64,000 nt of DNA. Origin: Thermosaccharophagus gerlachensis. GTDB taxonomy: Bacteria > Armatimonadota > Fervidibacteria > Fervidibacterales > Thermosaccharophagaceae. Each line of letters begins with the position of its first letter. Position 1 is the stretch's first letter. The stretch is from assembly GCA_041538025.1 (NCBI GenBank), contig JBGOEV010000005.1, forward strand, positions 1-64,000, in the 5' to 3' direction. Both the position numbers and the translations under genes were made by a program. Of this stretch, positions 27,166 through 35,843 are shown piece after piece. The notes under the pieces are model-generated. The model was not told the origin of the DNA, made no database searches, and saw nothing but the letters and a program-made list of their open reading frames with translations.

Positions 27166-28077
27166 TTAACCCATCTTATGGCACAGCTTCCCTGTTGCTT
27201 CATCAATTTGGAGCTTCGGCAAGCGCTCTTCTGAGAAGGGTTCGTAAATCGGAGACATGATGTCAGGGAAGCCCGGCTCACAGCACCCAATGCATGGATG
27301 CCCGTTGTCTATGCACCAGTTGATGCCGCTGTTCCACTTGCGCAATGGGCAATCGGAGAATGTGACATAACCTTTGCAACCAAGCTCATATAGACATCCT
27401 TCCTTACCAAACTCCTTTGCCATTCGCCCTGTGTCAAAGTAGCCTCTCCTTGGACAGTTATCGTGGATGAGCTTGCCATAAAAGAGCTTCAAGCGCCCAA
27501 GTTCATCAAGCTGGTTTTCCTTCGGAAGACCAAAGAGCGCAATATAAGCACATGCCCCAACAAACCAATCTGGGTGCGCAGGACACCCCGGAACACATAC
27601 CGATGGCGTGTCTATCCCGTTCAAACGCATGAACTCAACGATGCCCATAGCACCAGTTGGGTTTGGTCTTCCAGATGGTATGCCACCAAACGATGCGCAA
27701 GTCCCAAGCGCTATGACCGCCATTGCGTTTTCAGCCAGCTCAGCAGCATGCTCTTTAAGTGTAATCGGCTTGCCGTCCTTCTCACCGATGGTGCAGAAGA
27801 GACCATCTGCTGCCGTCGGTATGGCTCCTTCCATAACGAGCACATAACCTTTCTGCAGTTCCTTCTTTGTCTCATTGAGGATCTCTATCACTGCCTCACC
27901 GGAGCCTGCCATAAGCGTCATATGGAATCGCAAGCTTATGTGCTTCCCCGGGACGAGCTCTTCAAGTAGCAGATTAGCAATTGAGGGATAAATCGCGTTG
28001 AGCACGGATATGCTACAACCGGTGCACGTTGCTCCTTGAAGCCAAACAACGGATATCTCTCCATCCTCTCTCACCAC
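27166..28077 (-). CDS. [NiFe]-hydrogenase small (iron-sulfur) subunit
   Basis: The subunit of about 303 residues carries electrons from the NiFe site through three clusters. Proximal ligands appear in CTGCS near the N-terminus, GTCASFGG and PGCPAHP. The medial and distal ligands lie in HDNCPRRGYFD, GCLYELGCKG, DCPLRKWN, NWCIDNGHPCIGC. There is no Tat signal and no C-terminal membrane anchor, so the enzyme should be cytoplasmic and soluble. The true start is uncertain: an AGGAGG site at 28083-28088 makes GTG 28077 (5-base spacing) or GTG 28074 more likely than the overlapping GTG 28083. It lies 59 bases after fhs and leads the hydrogenase pair. Confidence 0.93.
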   Translation of the reverse strand: MVREDGEISVVWLQGATCTGCSISVLNAIYPSIANLLLEELVPGKHISLRFHMTLMAGSGEAVIEILNETKKELQKGYVLVMEGAIPTAADGLFCTIGEKDGKPITLKEHAAELAENAMAVIALGTCASFGGIPSGRPNPTGAMGIVEFMRLNGIDTPSVCVPGCPAHPDWFVGACAYIALFGLPKENQLDELGRLKLFYGKLIHDNCPRRGYFDTGRMAKEFGKEGCLYELGCKGYVTFSDCPLRKWNSGINWCIDNGHPCIGCCEPGFPDIMSPIYEPFSEERLPKLQIDEATGKLCHKMG

Positions 28078-28136
28078 CAACACCTCCTACTCGGCTACAG
28101 CAAGTCTACACAAAACCACGCGCTTGCGCAAGCCCT

Positions 28137-29846
28137 TCAGAACAGCCCTATTACTCTCCCTGTCTCTGGGTCAATGTCTACATCAACGAACGCAGGTCTT
28201 GATGGCAACCCCGGCATCGTTTGCATCTCGCCAGCAATCGGATAAAGGAATCCAGCCCCAACTGATGCCCTTATATCACGCACTGGGAATATGTAACCAC
28301 TTGGGACATTCTTCCAATTCGGATCATGCGATATTGAAAGGTGTGTCTTAGCCATGTTGATTGGGAATCTATCCCAACCAAACTTTGAGTATAGCTCAAT
28401 CTTGCGCATCGCAAGCGATGAGAACTCAACATCATCAGCGTTGTAAATCTCCCTTGCTAATATGCGTATTTTCTCCTCAATTGAAAGCTCATCTGGATAT
28501 AGGAAGCGCATCTGAGCTGGCTTCTCGTCAAGCACCCTTATAACCTCTTTAGCAAGGTCAATTGCGCCCTCTCCACCTTTAGCCCAAGACTCAGAAACCG
28601 CAAACCCATCTGCGCCAGCCTCTTCAGCTTTTCTCCTTACAACTTCAATTTCACTCTCATGGTCAGTTGTGAACCTGTTGAGTGCGACCACCGAAGGTAT
28701 GCCGAGCTTCTTAGCTATCCCGATGTGCCATGCGAGGTTCTCACAACCTCGCTCAACAGCCTCTGGATCTTCGCGCTCAATAAATTCCTTAACTGACTCA
28801 ACCGATTGCCCCGGACGGAATTCAAAGGCACCCCCATGAAGCTTAAGTGCTCTTATGGATGCCACTATAACAGCGCAGTCAACCTTAAGCCCACCAAGAC
28901 GGCATTTGACATTGACAAGCTTCTCAAAACCACAGTCAGCACCAAAGCCGCTTTCAGTGACGACATAGTCGGCGAGTTTAAGCGCAACCATGTCAGCTAT
29001 AACCGAATTGTTTCCGAAAGCCACATTGGCAAACGGGAAGCCATGAACAAAAACGGGGTGATGTTCAAGCGATTGACATAGGTTTGGTTTAATTGAATCC
29101 TTCATGAGTGCAGCCATTGCACCAGCCACTTTCAAGTCCTCCGCAGTTACTGGCTTGCCATCGTATGTGAAGCCAACCACTATCCTTCCCAACCTCTCCC
29201 TCAAGTCCTTCAAGCTCTTCGCCAGCGCATGTATTGCTGCGGTCTCGGTGGCAACAGTTATGTCATAGCCAGTTTGCCTTGGGTATCCATTCGCTCTGCC
29301 TCCTAAGCCTATGACAATGTTCCTCAAAGCTCTATCGTTGATATCAACGCACCTTGTCCATGTGACTTCAAGCGGATCAATGCCGAGCTTGTTGCCATGA
29401 AGTATGTGCGCATCAATTGCAGCAGCGCATAAGTTGTGGGCTGCCTCAACAGCTGGTATGTCACCTGTGAACATCAGGTTGATTTCAACCATTGGCACAA
29501 CTTGAGCGTATCCACCACCAGTTGCCCCTCCCTTTATGCCGAATGTTGGTCCTTTAGATGGTTCGCGCATCGTATTGCAGACCCTCTTTCCGAGACGGTG
29601 AAGCGCCATACCAAGCCCTAAAGCTGTTACAGTCTTGCCCTCACCAAGTGGCGTTGGAGTTATAGCAGTGACGGTGATAAGCTTTCCATTTGGTTTATCG
29701 GCAAGCCTCTCAAGCACAGAGAGGTTTACCTTTGCAATGTATTTACCATATGGCTCTATCTCATCATCTTCTAAGCCAAGTTGGCGTGCTATCTCAATGA
29801 TTGGCTTTAGCTCAGCGCGATACGCGATCTCAATGTCAGACAGCAT
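28137..29846 (-). CDS. fhs: Formate-tetrahydrofolate ligase
   Basis: Fhs makes 10-formyl-THF from formate, ATP and THF (EC 6.3.4.3), the first step of the methyl branch of the Wood-Ljungdahl pathway and a source of C1 units for purines. The 569-residue length is typical. ITPTPLGEGKTVT near residue 60 is the P-loop, REPSKGPTFGIKGGATGGG follows, and the LNRFTTDHESEIE and GAGFLYPIAGEMQTMPGLP blocks are standard. GGAGGTGA lies upstream of ATG 29846. It is first in the string with the hydrogenase, metV and metF. FolD, the enzyme that joins its product to the methylene-THF step, is not in the window. Confidence 0.97.
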   Translation of the reverse strand: MLSDIEIAYRAELKPIIEIARQLGLEDDEIEPYGKYIAKVNLSVLERLADKPNGKLITVTAITPTPLGEGKTVTALGLGMALHRLGKRVCNTMREPSKGPTFGIKGGATGGGYAQVVPMVEINLMFTGDIPAVEAAHNLCAAAIDAHILHGNKLGIDPLEVTWTRCVDINDRALRNIVIGLGGRANGYPRQTGYDITVATETAAIHALAKSLKDLRERLGRIVVGFTYDGKPVTAEDLKVAGAMAALMKDSIKPNLCQSLEHHPVFVHGFPFANVAFGNNSVIADMVALKLADYVVTESGFGADCGFEKLVNVKCRLGGLKVDCAVIVASIRALKLHGGAFEFRPGQSVESVKEFIEREDPEAVERGCENLAWHIGIAKKLGIPSVVALNRFTTDHESEIEVVRRKAEEAGADGFAVSESWAKGGEGAIDLAKEVIRVLDEKPAQMRFLYPDELSIEEKIRILAREIYNADDVEFSSLAMRKIELYSKFGWDRFPINMAKTHLSISHDPNWKNVPSGYIFPVRDIRASVGAGFLYPIAGEMQTMPGLPSRPAFVDVDIDPETGRVIGLF

Positions 29847-29975
29847 CGCTCAAATCACCTCCAGTAGTGGCTCTTTCTTTAAGCTGTTTTGGGGTAGCCT
29901 CTTGGTGGCTGTTAGCAACATCTTTGCCGAAAGCTATTAAGCCTTACTTTGGGGTCGTGCTTAGAGTTTGCAAAT

Positions 29976-30004
29976 TTTACCAAGCCATCAGCAGGCGCTA
30001 TATT
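29976..30004 (+). promoter_or_regulatory. Candidate sigma-70-like promoter
   Basis: TTTACC and TATATT are separated by 17 bases in the divergent gap between fhs and the sugar-isomerase-like gene at 30054. The -10 box ends 49 bases before that ATG. No matching promoter for fhs was convincing on the other strand. I saw no folate riboswitch in the gap 29847-30053. Confidence 0.4.
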
Positions 30005-30053
30005 TTCATTAGCTTGCGGTGTCCCTTGGAAATACTCAGCAGGGGGTGAGAGG

Positions 30054-30926
30054 ATGTTCAAGCTCTCCTTCATAAGTGACGAAGCATCACAGGATTTCGC
30101 AGTAGCTGTGCAGATAGCGAAGGAATTCAATCTTGATGGGCTTGAGCTTCGCTCTGTGTGGGAGAAGGCACCACATGAGCTTTCCGATGACGAGGTTAAG
30201 CTGATAGCCAACATGTTAAAAGATGCTTCGCTTCAATGTCCTTGTATTGCATCACCGTTCTTCAAATGTGACTTCGGAGACGAAGAACAGTATAGACAGC
30301 ACATCCAGATACTAAGGCGGTGCATACAGGTGGCACATGAACTTGGAACCAACTTGGTTAGAGTTTTTACATTCTGGCGTAAGGAGGGGCAGCAACCATC
30401 TTGGGAGGCAATTGCGGACATGTTTAGCGAGCCAATACGCATTGCTGAAGCAGAGGGCATAATCTTAGGTATTGAAAATGAGCCATCAACGAATGCGACA
30501 AACGCCGCAAAGGTTGCAGAGCTTCTCTCAATCATTAACCATCCAAATGTGAAAGCTGTTTGGGACCCGGGCAATGATGTCTTTGATCCCGAGAGGGAAG
30601 TGCCATACCCAGATGGCTACGAGCGCATAAAAGAATTCGTAGTCCATGTGCACCTTAAAGACGGTGTATGGATTGCCGATGAAGGCAGGTTTGAAGCAGT
30701 GCCCATCGGTGAAGGCGAGGTTGATTACGTTGGGCAGCTGAGGGCGTTAAAGCAAGATAACTATAGTGGTTGGCTATCTCTTGAAACACATTATCGCCCG
30801 AAGGTGGCGTTGCCCGAAGACATCGTCCAGATGCCAAAGGGAAGCCAATTTTCGTTCATGGGTGATGTGGCTACAAGGGAATGCCTGCAAAACCTTTTCA
30901 GGCTACTCTCAGAGGTGGGGATGTGA
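30054..30926 (+). CDS. Sugar phosphate isomerase/epimerase-like TIM barrel
   Basis: The 290-residue protein belongs to the xylose-isomerase-like/AP endonuclease 2 superfamily. Blocks typical of it are DEASQDFAVAVQIAKEFNLDGLELR at the start, GIENEPST near residue 142 with the first metal Glu, VWDPGNDVF near 175 with Asp, HVHLKD near 202 with the HxH pair, and LETHYRP near 243 with the second Glu. These residues suggest an intact divalent-metal site. The substrate is unknown, probably a sugar or inositol derivative. ATG 30054 has GGGGTGAGAGG directly upstream; the frame is open for 35 more codons. Its stop overlaps the next start by one base, so it is co-translated with the amidohydrolase-like gene. 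Confidence 0.82.
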   Translation: MFKLSFISDEASQDFAVAVQIAKEFNLDGLELRSVWEKAPHELSDDEVKLIANMLKDASLQCPCIASPFFKCDFGDEEQYRQHIQILRRCIQVAHELGTNLVRVFTFWRKEGQQPSWEAIADMFSEPIRIAEAEGIILGIENEPSTNATNAAKVAELLSIINHPNVKAVWDPGNDVFDPEREVPYPDGYERIKEFVVHVHLKDGVWIADEGRFEAVPIGEGEVDYVGQLRALKQDNYSGWLSLETHYRPKVALPEDIVQMPKGSQFSFMGDVATRECLQNLFRLLSEVGM

Positions 30927-31705
30927 TGGAACAGAAAAACATCATACCGATAATTGACTGCAACACTGTTGTAGGGTTCTGGCCGAGGAGGAAGGTTGAT
31001 TCGTCGCTTCAAGCCCTCCTCAAAACGATGGAAAGATACGGTGTCGTTAGAGCACTTTGTGTTTCAACGAACGCAATCTTCTACGACTATAGGCGTGGGA
31101 ATGACGAAACGATATTGATGGCTCGTCAAAGCAACAATCGCCTTTTGCCAGTGATAACCGTTGACCCGAGAGAATACATCGGTTGCTTCAAAGAGATAGA
31201 GCTAAGGGCAAGACAAGGGTTAAGGCTGTTTCGCTTCTTCCCAGACATTCAAGGTTGGCCAATAAGGTTCGCACCATTTAGGGATATAGTGCAGATGCTT
31301 AACGAACTCAGACTTCCATGGATGGTATCAGCTCACGCTATAGGGGTTGCAACCGAGATCGCTGAGTTGGTCAAGGACTTTTCAACCCCAGTCATACTGA
31401 CATCAATCAATTACAACAACTTAAGCGAAGTTATCTCTGTCATGAAGCATGTCTTGCACATCCATGTTGAGACGCACAAGCTATTTTCTCCAAGTGCCTA
31501 CGAGTTGCTCAAAGAGCACATCGGAGTTGAGCGTATAGTATTTGGCTCGTTTGCTCCAATCCAATACTTTGCAAGTTCATATATGCCCTTGATGCGTTCA
31601 TCCTTGTCGGATGAGGAGAAACAAAAAATACTGTGTGAGAACATAAGGACGGTCTTGATGACGAAGGTTCAGCAAGTTGAAGTGGTCGGTGAGGGTGCAG
31701 GCTAA
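30926..31705 (+). CDS. Amidohydrolase-like protein lacking metal ligands
   Basis: The 259-residue protein has the amidohydrolase barrel pattern and resembles its neighbour at 31752, but the metal-site residues are changed. The first-strand HxH is replaced by DCN (IIDCNTVVG), the AHMGG histidine position reads TSINY, and the terminal Asp strand reads FGSFAP where the neighbour has FGSDMP. One SAHAIG histidine remains. It is therefore probably not a hydrolase by the usual mechanism and may be a structural or regulatory partner. The ATG at 30926 shares a base with the previous stop, with GAGGTGGGG upstream. The next gene starts 46 bases later. Confidence 0.7.
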   Translation: MEQKNIIPIIDCNTVVGFWPRRKVDSSLQALLKTMERYGVVRALCVSTNAIFYDYRRGNDETILMARQSNNRLLPVITVDPREYIGCFKEIELRARQGLRLFRFFPDIQGWPIRFAPFRDIVQMLNELRLPWMVSAHAIGVATEIAELVKDFSTPVILTSINYNNLSEVISVMKHVLHIHVETHKLFSPSAYELLKEHIGVERIVFGSFAPIQYFASSYMPLMRSSLSDEEKQKILCENIRTVLMTKVQQVEVVGEGAG

Positions 31706-31751
31706 GGTAAACCCGATGCAAGAGCTTTCTTAGTCTCAGGTGGTGGGGCGA

Positions 31752-32480
31752 ATGAGCATCATTGATGTGCATGCTCACCTTGGTCGTTTCCCATTCCCAC
31801 TGCCCGATGGGACAACGCAATTGCTCAAAGAATTTTGCACACAGCATGGGATTGAGAAGGTGATGGTATCTTCGGTTGAAGCGATAACCTGCAACATGGT
31901 TAGTGGAAACGAAAAGTTAGCCCGCGAAATAGAGGGTGACGATGTTTTCCTCGGCTATGTGACCATCAACCCAAACTACTTTGATGAATCTGTCGCTGAG
32001 ATGCGCAAATACCTATACCTCAAAAACTTTGTTGGTGCAAAGCTTCACCCTTCATATTCAGCACAACCGATCTCGAGCGAGCTCACCTACGAATTAATCA
32101 AGGCATATAGGCGTTATGATAAGCCTTTGCTTGTGCATACATACAGCGCAGCTGATGCTATGGCGCTCGTTAATCTGACAAAGCAGTTCCCAGAGCTCGT
32201 CGTGATAATGGCGCACATGGGAGGTCCGCAGTGGGAAGACGCTATAAGGATCGCTGAGAAGCATCCAAGGGTATTTGTTGAACCGTGTTCTTCCTACCCC
32301 GATAAGAACAAGTTGCGTTTTGCGATTGATAGACTTGGACCAAGGCGCGTCCTCTTTGGGAGTGATATGCCATTGTTGCATCCTTCAGTGACGCTCGGCA
32401 TGATCATGGAAGCTGACCTCACCGACTCACAGCGTGAAGCCATATTATACCGAAACGCGAAGCATCTATTCGGTCTTTAA
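31752..32480 (+). CDS. Amidohydrolase (TIM-barrel metal-dependent hydrolase)
   Basis: This 242-residue protein keeps the metal-site residues its partner has lost: DVHAHLG gives HxH near residue 7, LLVHTYS near 130 gives the third His, IMAHMGGPQ near 153 the fourth, and FGSDMPLLHP near 202 the Asp. The length and pattern fit the small amidohydrolase_2 group, which includes decarboxylases and lactone hydrolases. ATG 31752 has AGGTGGTGGGG upstream; GTG 31740 would add four residues. It probably forms a catabolic unit with the isomerase-like gene and the degenerate paralogue. The substrate cannot be told from sequence. Confidence 0.82.
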   Translation: MSIIDVHAHLGRFPFPLPDGTTQLLKEFCTQHGIEKVMVSSVEAITCNMVSGNEKLAREIEGDDVFLGYVTINPNYFDESVAEMRKYLYLKNFVGAKLHPSYSAQPISSELTYELIKAYRRYDKPLLVHTYSAADAMALVNLTKQFPELVVIMAHMGGPQWEDAIRIAEKHPRVFVEPCSSYPDKNKLRFAIDRLGPRRVLFGSDMPLLHPSVTLGMIMEADLTDSQREAILYRNAKHLFGL

Positions 32481-32559
32481 ACAAGTGCATCCCATAGCGC
32501 CATTGAAAGGAGGTGATGGGGGCGAAGACAATCATTGATTTGATGAGGTGAGCAAGCAC

Positions 32560-33156
32560 ATGAGAAGGAAAACAAAATGGGTGGTAGGTTTCACCTTGAT
32601 AGAGCTTCTTGTCGTGATAACGGTAATAGGGATACTCGCAGCGTTACTCTTTCCAGTCTTTGCGAGGGCTCGTGAGAAAGCAAGAACCTCGGGTTGCAAA
32701 GCAAACTTGAAACAGATCGGTGTTGCCCTTCATATGTATCGTGATGACTATGACGGTGTGACGCCAAGAACGCTAACTGGCTCACTCTCGTGGCACTGGC
32801 AGCTTGAACCATATTTGAAAAGCCCTGAAATCTTTACATGCCCATCCAGACCACAATGGTATATCAATCCGAAAGCAAAGCACTGGTGGGCTGGTGGATA
32901 TTCATGGAACCGAGAAGTGAGCGAACTGCATGATAGTGCTTTTGAAGATCCCTCTGGAACAATCGTTGTTGTTGATTCGTGGACGGCAAATAATTACGCT
33001 ATCGGAGTTGACTACAACGAATTTGACAAAAGAAGGAATGACCCCGACCTGCGACGCCACAACGATGGTTTGAATGCCCTTTACTACGATGGGCATGTGA
33101 AGTGGCGCCAGACGGATTCAATAAAGCGTAACGAGTTCACAGCTGCCAACGATTGA
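32560..33156 (+). CDS. Type II-like pseudopilin with H-x9-DG tail (DUF1559-like)
   Basis: The 198-residue product begins with a prepilin leader, cut at GFTLIELLVVITVIGILAA, whose hydrophobic helix anchors it. FPVFARAREKAR follows, a segment often seen in Armatimonadota. The middle has KANLKQIGVALHMY and a pair of cysteines in the CPSRP region. The C-terminus has HNDGLNALYYDGHVKW, matching the H-x9-DG signature. Such proteins are abundant in Planctomycetes and Armatimonadota, usually with unknown role in secretion or fibres. ATG 32560 has GAGGTGAG upstream; the GTG at 32548 lies within that site. No secretion ATPase or prepilin peptidase is in the window, so it relies on genes elsewhere. Confidence 0.88.
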   Translation: MRRKTKWVVGFTLIELLVVITVIGILAALLFPVFARAREKARTSGCKANLKQIGVALHMYRDDYDGVTPRTLTGSLSWHWQLEPYLKSPEIFTCPSRPQWYINPKAKHWWAGGYSWNREVSELHDSAFEDPSGTIVVVDSWTANNYAIGVDYNEFDKRRNDPDLRRHNDGLNALYYDGHVKWRQTDSIKRNEFTAAND

Positions 33157-33199
33157 GCCTTTGAAAGAAACTTGAAGCAAAGATATTCTACTGCTTTGA

Positions 33200-33227
33200 T
33201 AGACATTGCAATTGGGCGTGTTATACT
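33200..33227 (+). promoter_or_regulatory. Candidate promoter for the cysteine-synthase-family gene
   Basis: TAGACA and TATACT are 16 bases apart in the 211-base gap before the gene at 33368. Each hexamer has five matches to consensus. It leaves a 5' leader of about 130 bases in which I see no named riboswitch. Confidence 0.5.
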
Positions 33228-33367
33228 GAAAATGGCATGCAATGCCTTGGAGGAGAGAGTTTGTGCATGGGCATTTTAAGGTGAACGAATTAGCCAATTC
33301 AGCTGGCAGCTCACAGCCGTTAGGTCTTTGCAAAAGGCAACTAACACTTTGAAGAAGGTGAGAGAAT

Positions 33368-34468
33368 GTGGTAAACGCAGAATGGAAGTCAAAGGAAGCC
33401 CAGGCACTGAGCAGTTGCGTGAACAATATAGCTGAGATAATTCCGACATTACCACCACCATTGAACATGGTGGGTAATACGCCTTTGATACGGTTACATA
33501 CCCTTGAGAAGCTCATAGGGTGTGGAAGAGTTGAGATATACGGCAAGGCTGAATGGTTCAACCCGGGAGGGTCGGTGAAAGACCGCCCAGCGTTGTGGAT
33601 GATACTTGATGCAATACTCAAAGGTGAGCTTACGCCCGATAAGACAATACTTGAAGCTACATCTGGCAACACCGGGATAGCATACGCGCTTATTGGGGCA
33701 GTGCTCGGGTATAAGGTAAAGCTGATTATGCCAGCAAATGTAAGTGAGGAACGCAAACGCATATTGGCTGCATATGGTGCCGAGGTAGTTTATACTGACC
33801 CTTCGGAAATGATTGATGGTGCAATTGAACACGCCCACAAGCTGTATGAGCAGGAGAAGGAGAAGTATTTTATGCCAGACCAGTATAACAACCCAGCCAA
33901 TCCTCTTTCCCATTATCAAACAACCGGACCTGAAATCATCAGGGACACAAACGGGCGCATAACGCATTTCATTGCTGGTTTGGGGACTTCTGGAACAATG
34001 ATGGGTGCTGGGAAAAGGCTTAAGGAGTTTAATCCCGAGATACAGCTCATAGCAGTCCAACCAGATTCGCCTTTGCATGGCATTGAAGGGCTTAAGCATA
34101 TGGCTTCTGCAATAGTGCCGAGGATATACGAACCTGACTCCGTGGACGAACAAATATTCGTTCGCACAGAAGATGCATACGATATGATGCGCTTGATGGC
34201 TCGCTGTGGATTACTCGTAGGTAAGTCATCTGGCGCTGCCTTGGTTGCAGCAGTTGAGGTTGCTCAAAGGCTTAAGCACAATGATGCGGTCATTGTTGTA
34301 ATGCTCCCAGACAGTGGTGTTCGCTACCTTAGCACATGCATTTTTGAATGCCCTTATGAGGGATATGTTTGCCTCAAGATGGTGCGTTCGCTCGCTCAAC
34401 GCATAGGTGTAAAATTCGCCGATGGCGAAGCTCAGGAAATACCTATCTCGTCAAAAGAATGCAAATAA
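33368..34468 (+). CDS. PLP-dependent cysteine synthase family protein
   Basis: The 366-residue protein is a beta-family PLP enzyme like cysteine synthase (O-acetylserine sulfhydrylase). FNPGGSVKDRPA near residue 66 carries the PLP lysine, TSGNTGIAYA near 97 the substrate loop, GLGTSGTMMGAGKRLKE near 195 the phosphate cradle, and GKSSGAAL near 285 the pyridine-binding Ser. CysM, CBS or O-phosphoserine-dependent versions are possible, since cysK and cysM differ little at these motifs. It is longer than CysK by about 50 residues, with an N-terminal extension and a Cys-bearing C-terminus (CIFECPYEGYVCLK), which may bind metal. Start GTG 33368 follows AAGGTGAG. It stands alone, with its own promoter. 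Confidence 0.85.
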   Translation: MVNAEWKSKEAQALSSCVNNIAEIIPTLPPPLNMVGNTPLIRLHTLEKLIGCGRVEIYGKAEWFNPGGSVKDRPALWMILDAILKGELTPDKTILEATSGNTGIAYALIGAVLGYKVKLIMPANVSEERKRILAAYGAEVVYTDPSEMIDGAIEHAHKLYEQEKEKYFMPDQYNNPANPLSHYQTTGPEIIRDTNGRITHFIAGLGTSGTMMGAGKRLKEFNPEIQLIAVQPDSPLHGIEGLKHMASAIVPRIYEPDSVDEQIFVRTEDAYDMMRLMARCGLLVGKSSGAALVAAVEVAQRLKHNDAVIVVMLPDSGVRYLSTCIFECPYEGYVCLKMVRSLAQRIGVKFADGEAQEIPISSKECK

Positions 34469-34569
34469 GCTGTGAGGGCAAGCTTGATTTATCGCAGTGT
34501 CTGTTCACACAGTTTGTCAAACAGCAATTGCGCTCATAGTTTAAATCTTCTCATGACGGGGTGAAACTC

Positions 34570-35715
34570 ATGATTGAGTTTGTTAAGCCAAAAGAGTTGA
34601 GGGCTCAAAAGCAGGTTCTTCTCATCTTCATAGGCGGCTTCTTAGGTGCAGGCAAAACAACGGCTTTAGGCGCAATTGCCCGCCGCTTGATGCAGCAAGG
34701 CTTGACAGTCGGTTTGGTCACCAACGACCAAGCAGCCAATTTGGTGGACACTGCCATCGTCAAGGAATTGGGCATCCCTGTAGCTGAAGTTGCAGATGGT
34801 TGCTTCTGTTGTCGGTTCAGCGATTTGGTGGACGCAACGGAACAAATTTTGGCAAAAAATCCAGATATCCTTTTGGGTGAACCTGTGGGAAGTTGCACCG
34901 ATTTTGCAGCAACCATCATCAACCCACTCAAACTCTTCTACGGCGACATTTTCCGAATCGCCCCCTTCTCCGTTCTCGTTGACCCATTGAGGGTTCGGGA
35001 GTTGGTGCTCAAGGAGACGCCCAGCAGATTCCCGGAGGGAGTCGCTTACATCTTCAAAAAGCAACTTGAGGAAGCCGACATCATCGTTCTCAACAAGGTT
35101 GATACCCTCACAACCGATGAAGCCGAAAAGATGGTGAATTCCCTAAAAGAGTTGCAGCCCAACAAACCTGTTTTGAAAGTCTCGGCTCTTTATGGCGATG
35201 GTGTAGACGAGTGGCTACAGATACTGATGAGTGATGCACCTTCAGGTTCACACATTTTGCATGATATTGACTACGACACCTATGCGAAGGGCGAAGCTGT
35301 CTTGGGATGGCTTAACGCAACGGTTCGGCTCATCGGCTCGCCAGCTTTCAATGCCCGTCAATTCGCTGAAGTTTTGATGAGGGAGTTGCAAACAGCCATC
35401 AATGTTCAAAACGCTGAAGTTGCTCACCTTAAGTTTCTGTTGACCAGTGGGACTCAGAGTTTGCGGGCACATCTCACGAAAGCTGGTGCCGAACCGAATT
35501 TCATTGGCGAATTGGGTGAAGTCAACGAAGCAACTTTGGTGCTCAACGCTCGCGTGGCGGTAGCGCCCGATGTTTTAGGGGGGCTCGCATCGCAAGCAGT
35601 TCTTAAAGCATCAAAGTCCGTCAACGCCGAAGTGGAAATATTGAGCTTTCAATCCTTCAGTCCACCTTATCCACGCCCACCATATCGGCTGAGCAAGCCT
35701 CTCAAGGTTGATTGA
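34570..35715 (+). CDS. COG0523 GTP-binding metallochaperone (CobW/UreG family)
   Basis: The 381-residue protein is a G3E-family GTPase. GGFLGAGKTT near residue 24 is Walker A, GCFCC near 77 is the C-x-C-C metal-binding motif of the COG0523 subgroup, GEPVGSC near 103 corresponds to Walker B, and NKVD near 177 is the guanine motif. Members move or insert zinc, cobalt or other metals. The C-terminal part (about 215-381) is a separate domain of uncertain fold. ATG 34570 is chosen because GGGGTGA lies upstream; GTG 34561 would add 3 residues. It is followed by an OprP-like porin, suggesting a metal or anion uptake unit. Its codon use has little ATA and much TTG compared with most neighbours. Confidence 0.85.
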   Translation: MIEFVKPKELRAQKQVLLIFIGGFLGAGKTTALGAIARRLMQQGLTVGLVTNDQAANLVDTAIVKELGIPVAEVADGCFCCRFSDLVDATEQILAKNPDILLGEPVGSCTDFAATIINPLKLFYGDIFRIAPFSVLVDPLRVRELVLKETPSRFPEGVAYIFKKQLEEADIIVLNKVDTLTTDEAEKMVNSLKELQPNKPVLKVSALYGDGVDEWLQILMSDAPSGSHILHDIDYDTYAKGEAVLGWLNATVRLIGSPAFNARQFAEVLMRELQTAINVQNAEVAHLKFLLTSGTQSLRAHLTKAGAEPNFIGELGEVNEATLVLNARVAVAPDVLGGLASQAVLKASKSVNAEVEILSFQSFSPPYPRPPYRLSKPLKVD

Positions 35716-35843
35716 TCTGGGTGGCTACAGGCATACGGGACAATCTCAGCTGTTGAAAGGACAAGCCTTGTCACTTAAAAGCACCGCAAACGAAGCTAAC
35801 GCGAAATGGCGGTGTGCATGAAAACTTAAAGGGGGGATGAACG

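Noticed and set aside
25602..28077. Complex I NuoD/NuoB-like subunits instead of a hydrogenase
   Set aside because: All four NiFe cysteines, the L1 and L2 motifs and a cleavable tail with its protease are present; complex I subunits lack these.
29847..30053. Folate (THF) riboswitch upstream of fhs
   Set aside because: No pair of conserved helices of the known THF riboswitch could be recognised on the minus strand.
34469..34569. Cobalamin or metal riboswitch before the COG0523 gene
   Set aside because: The gap is about 100 bases, too short for a B12 riboswitch, and no B12-box-like sequence is seen.
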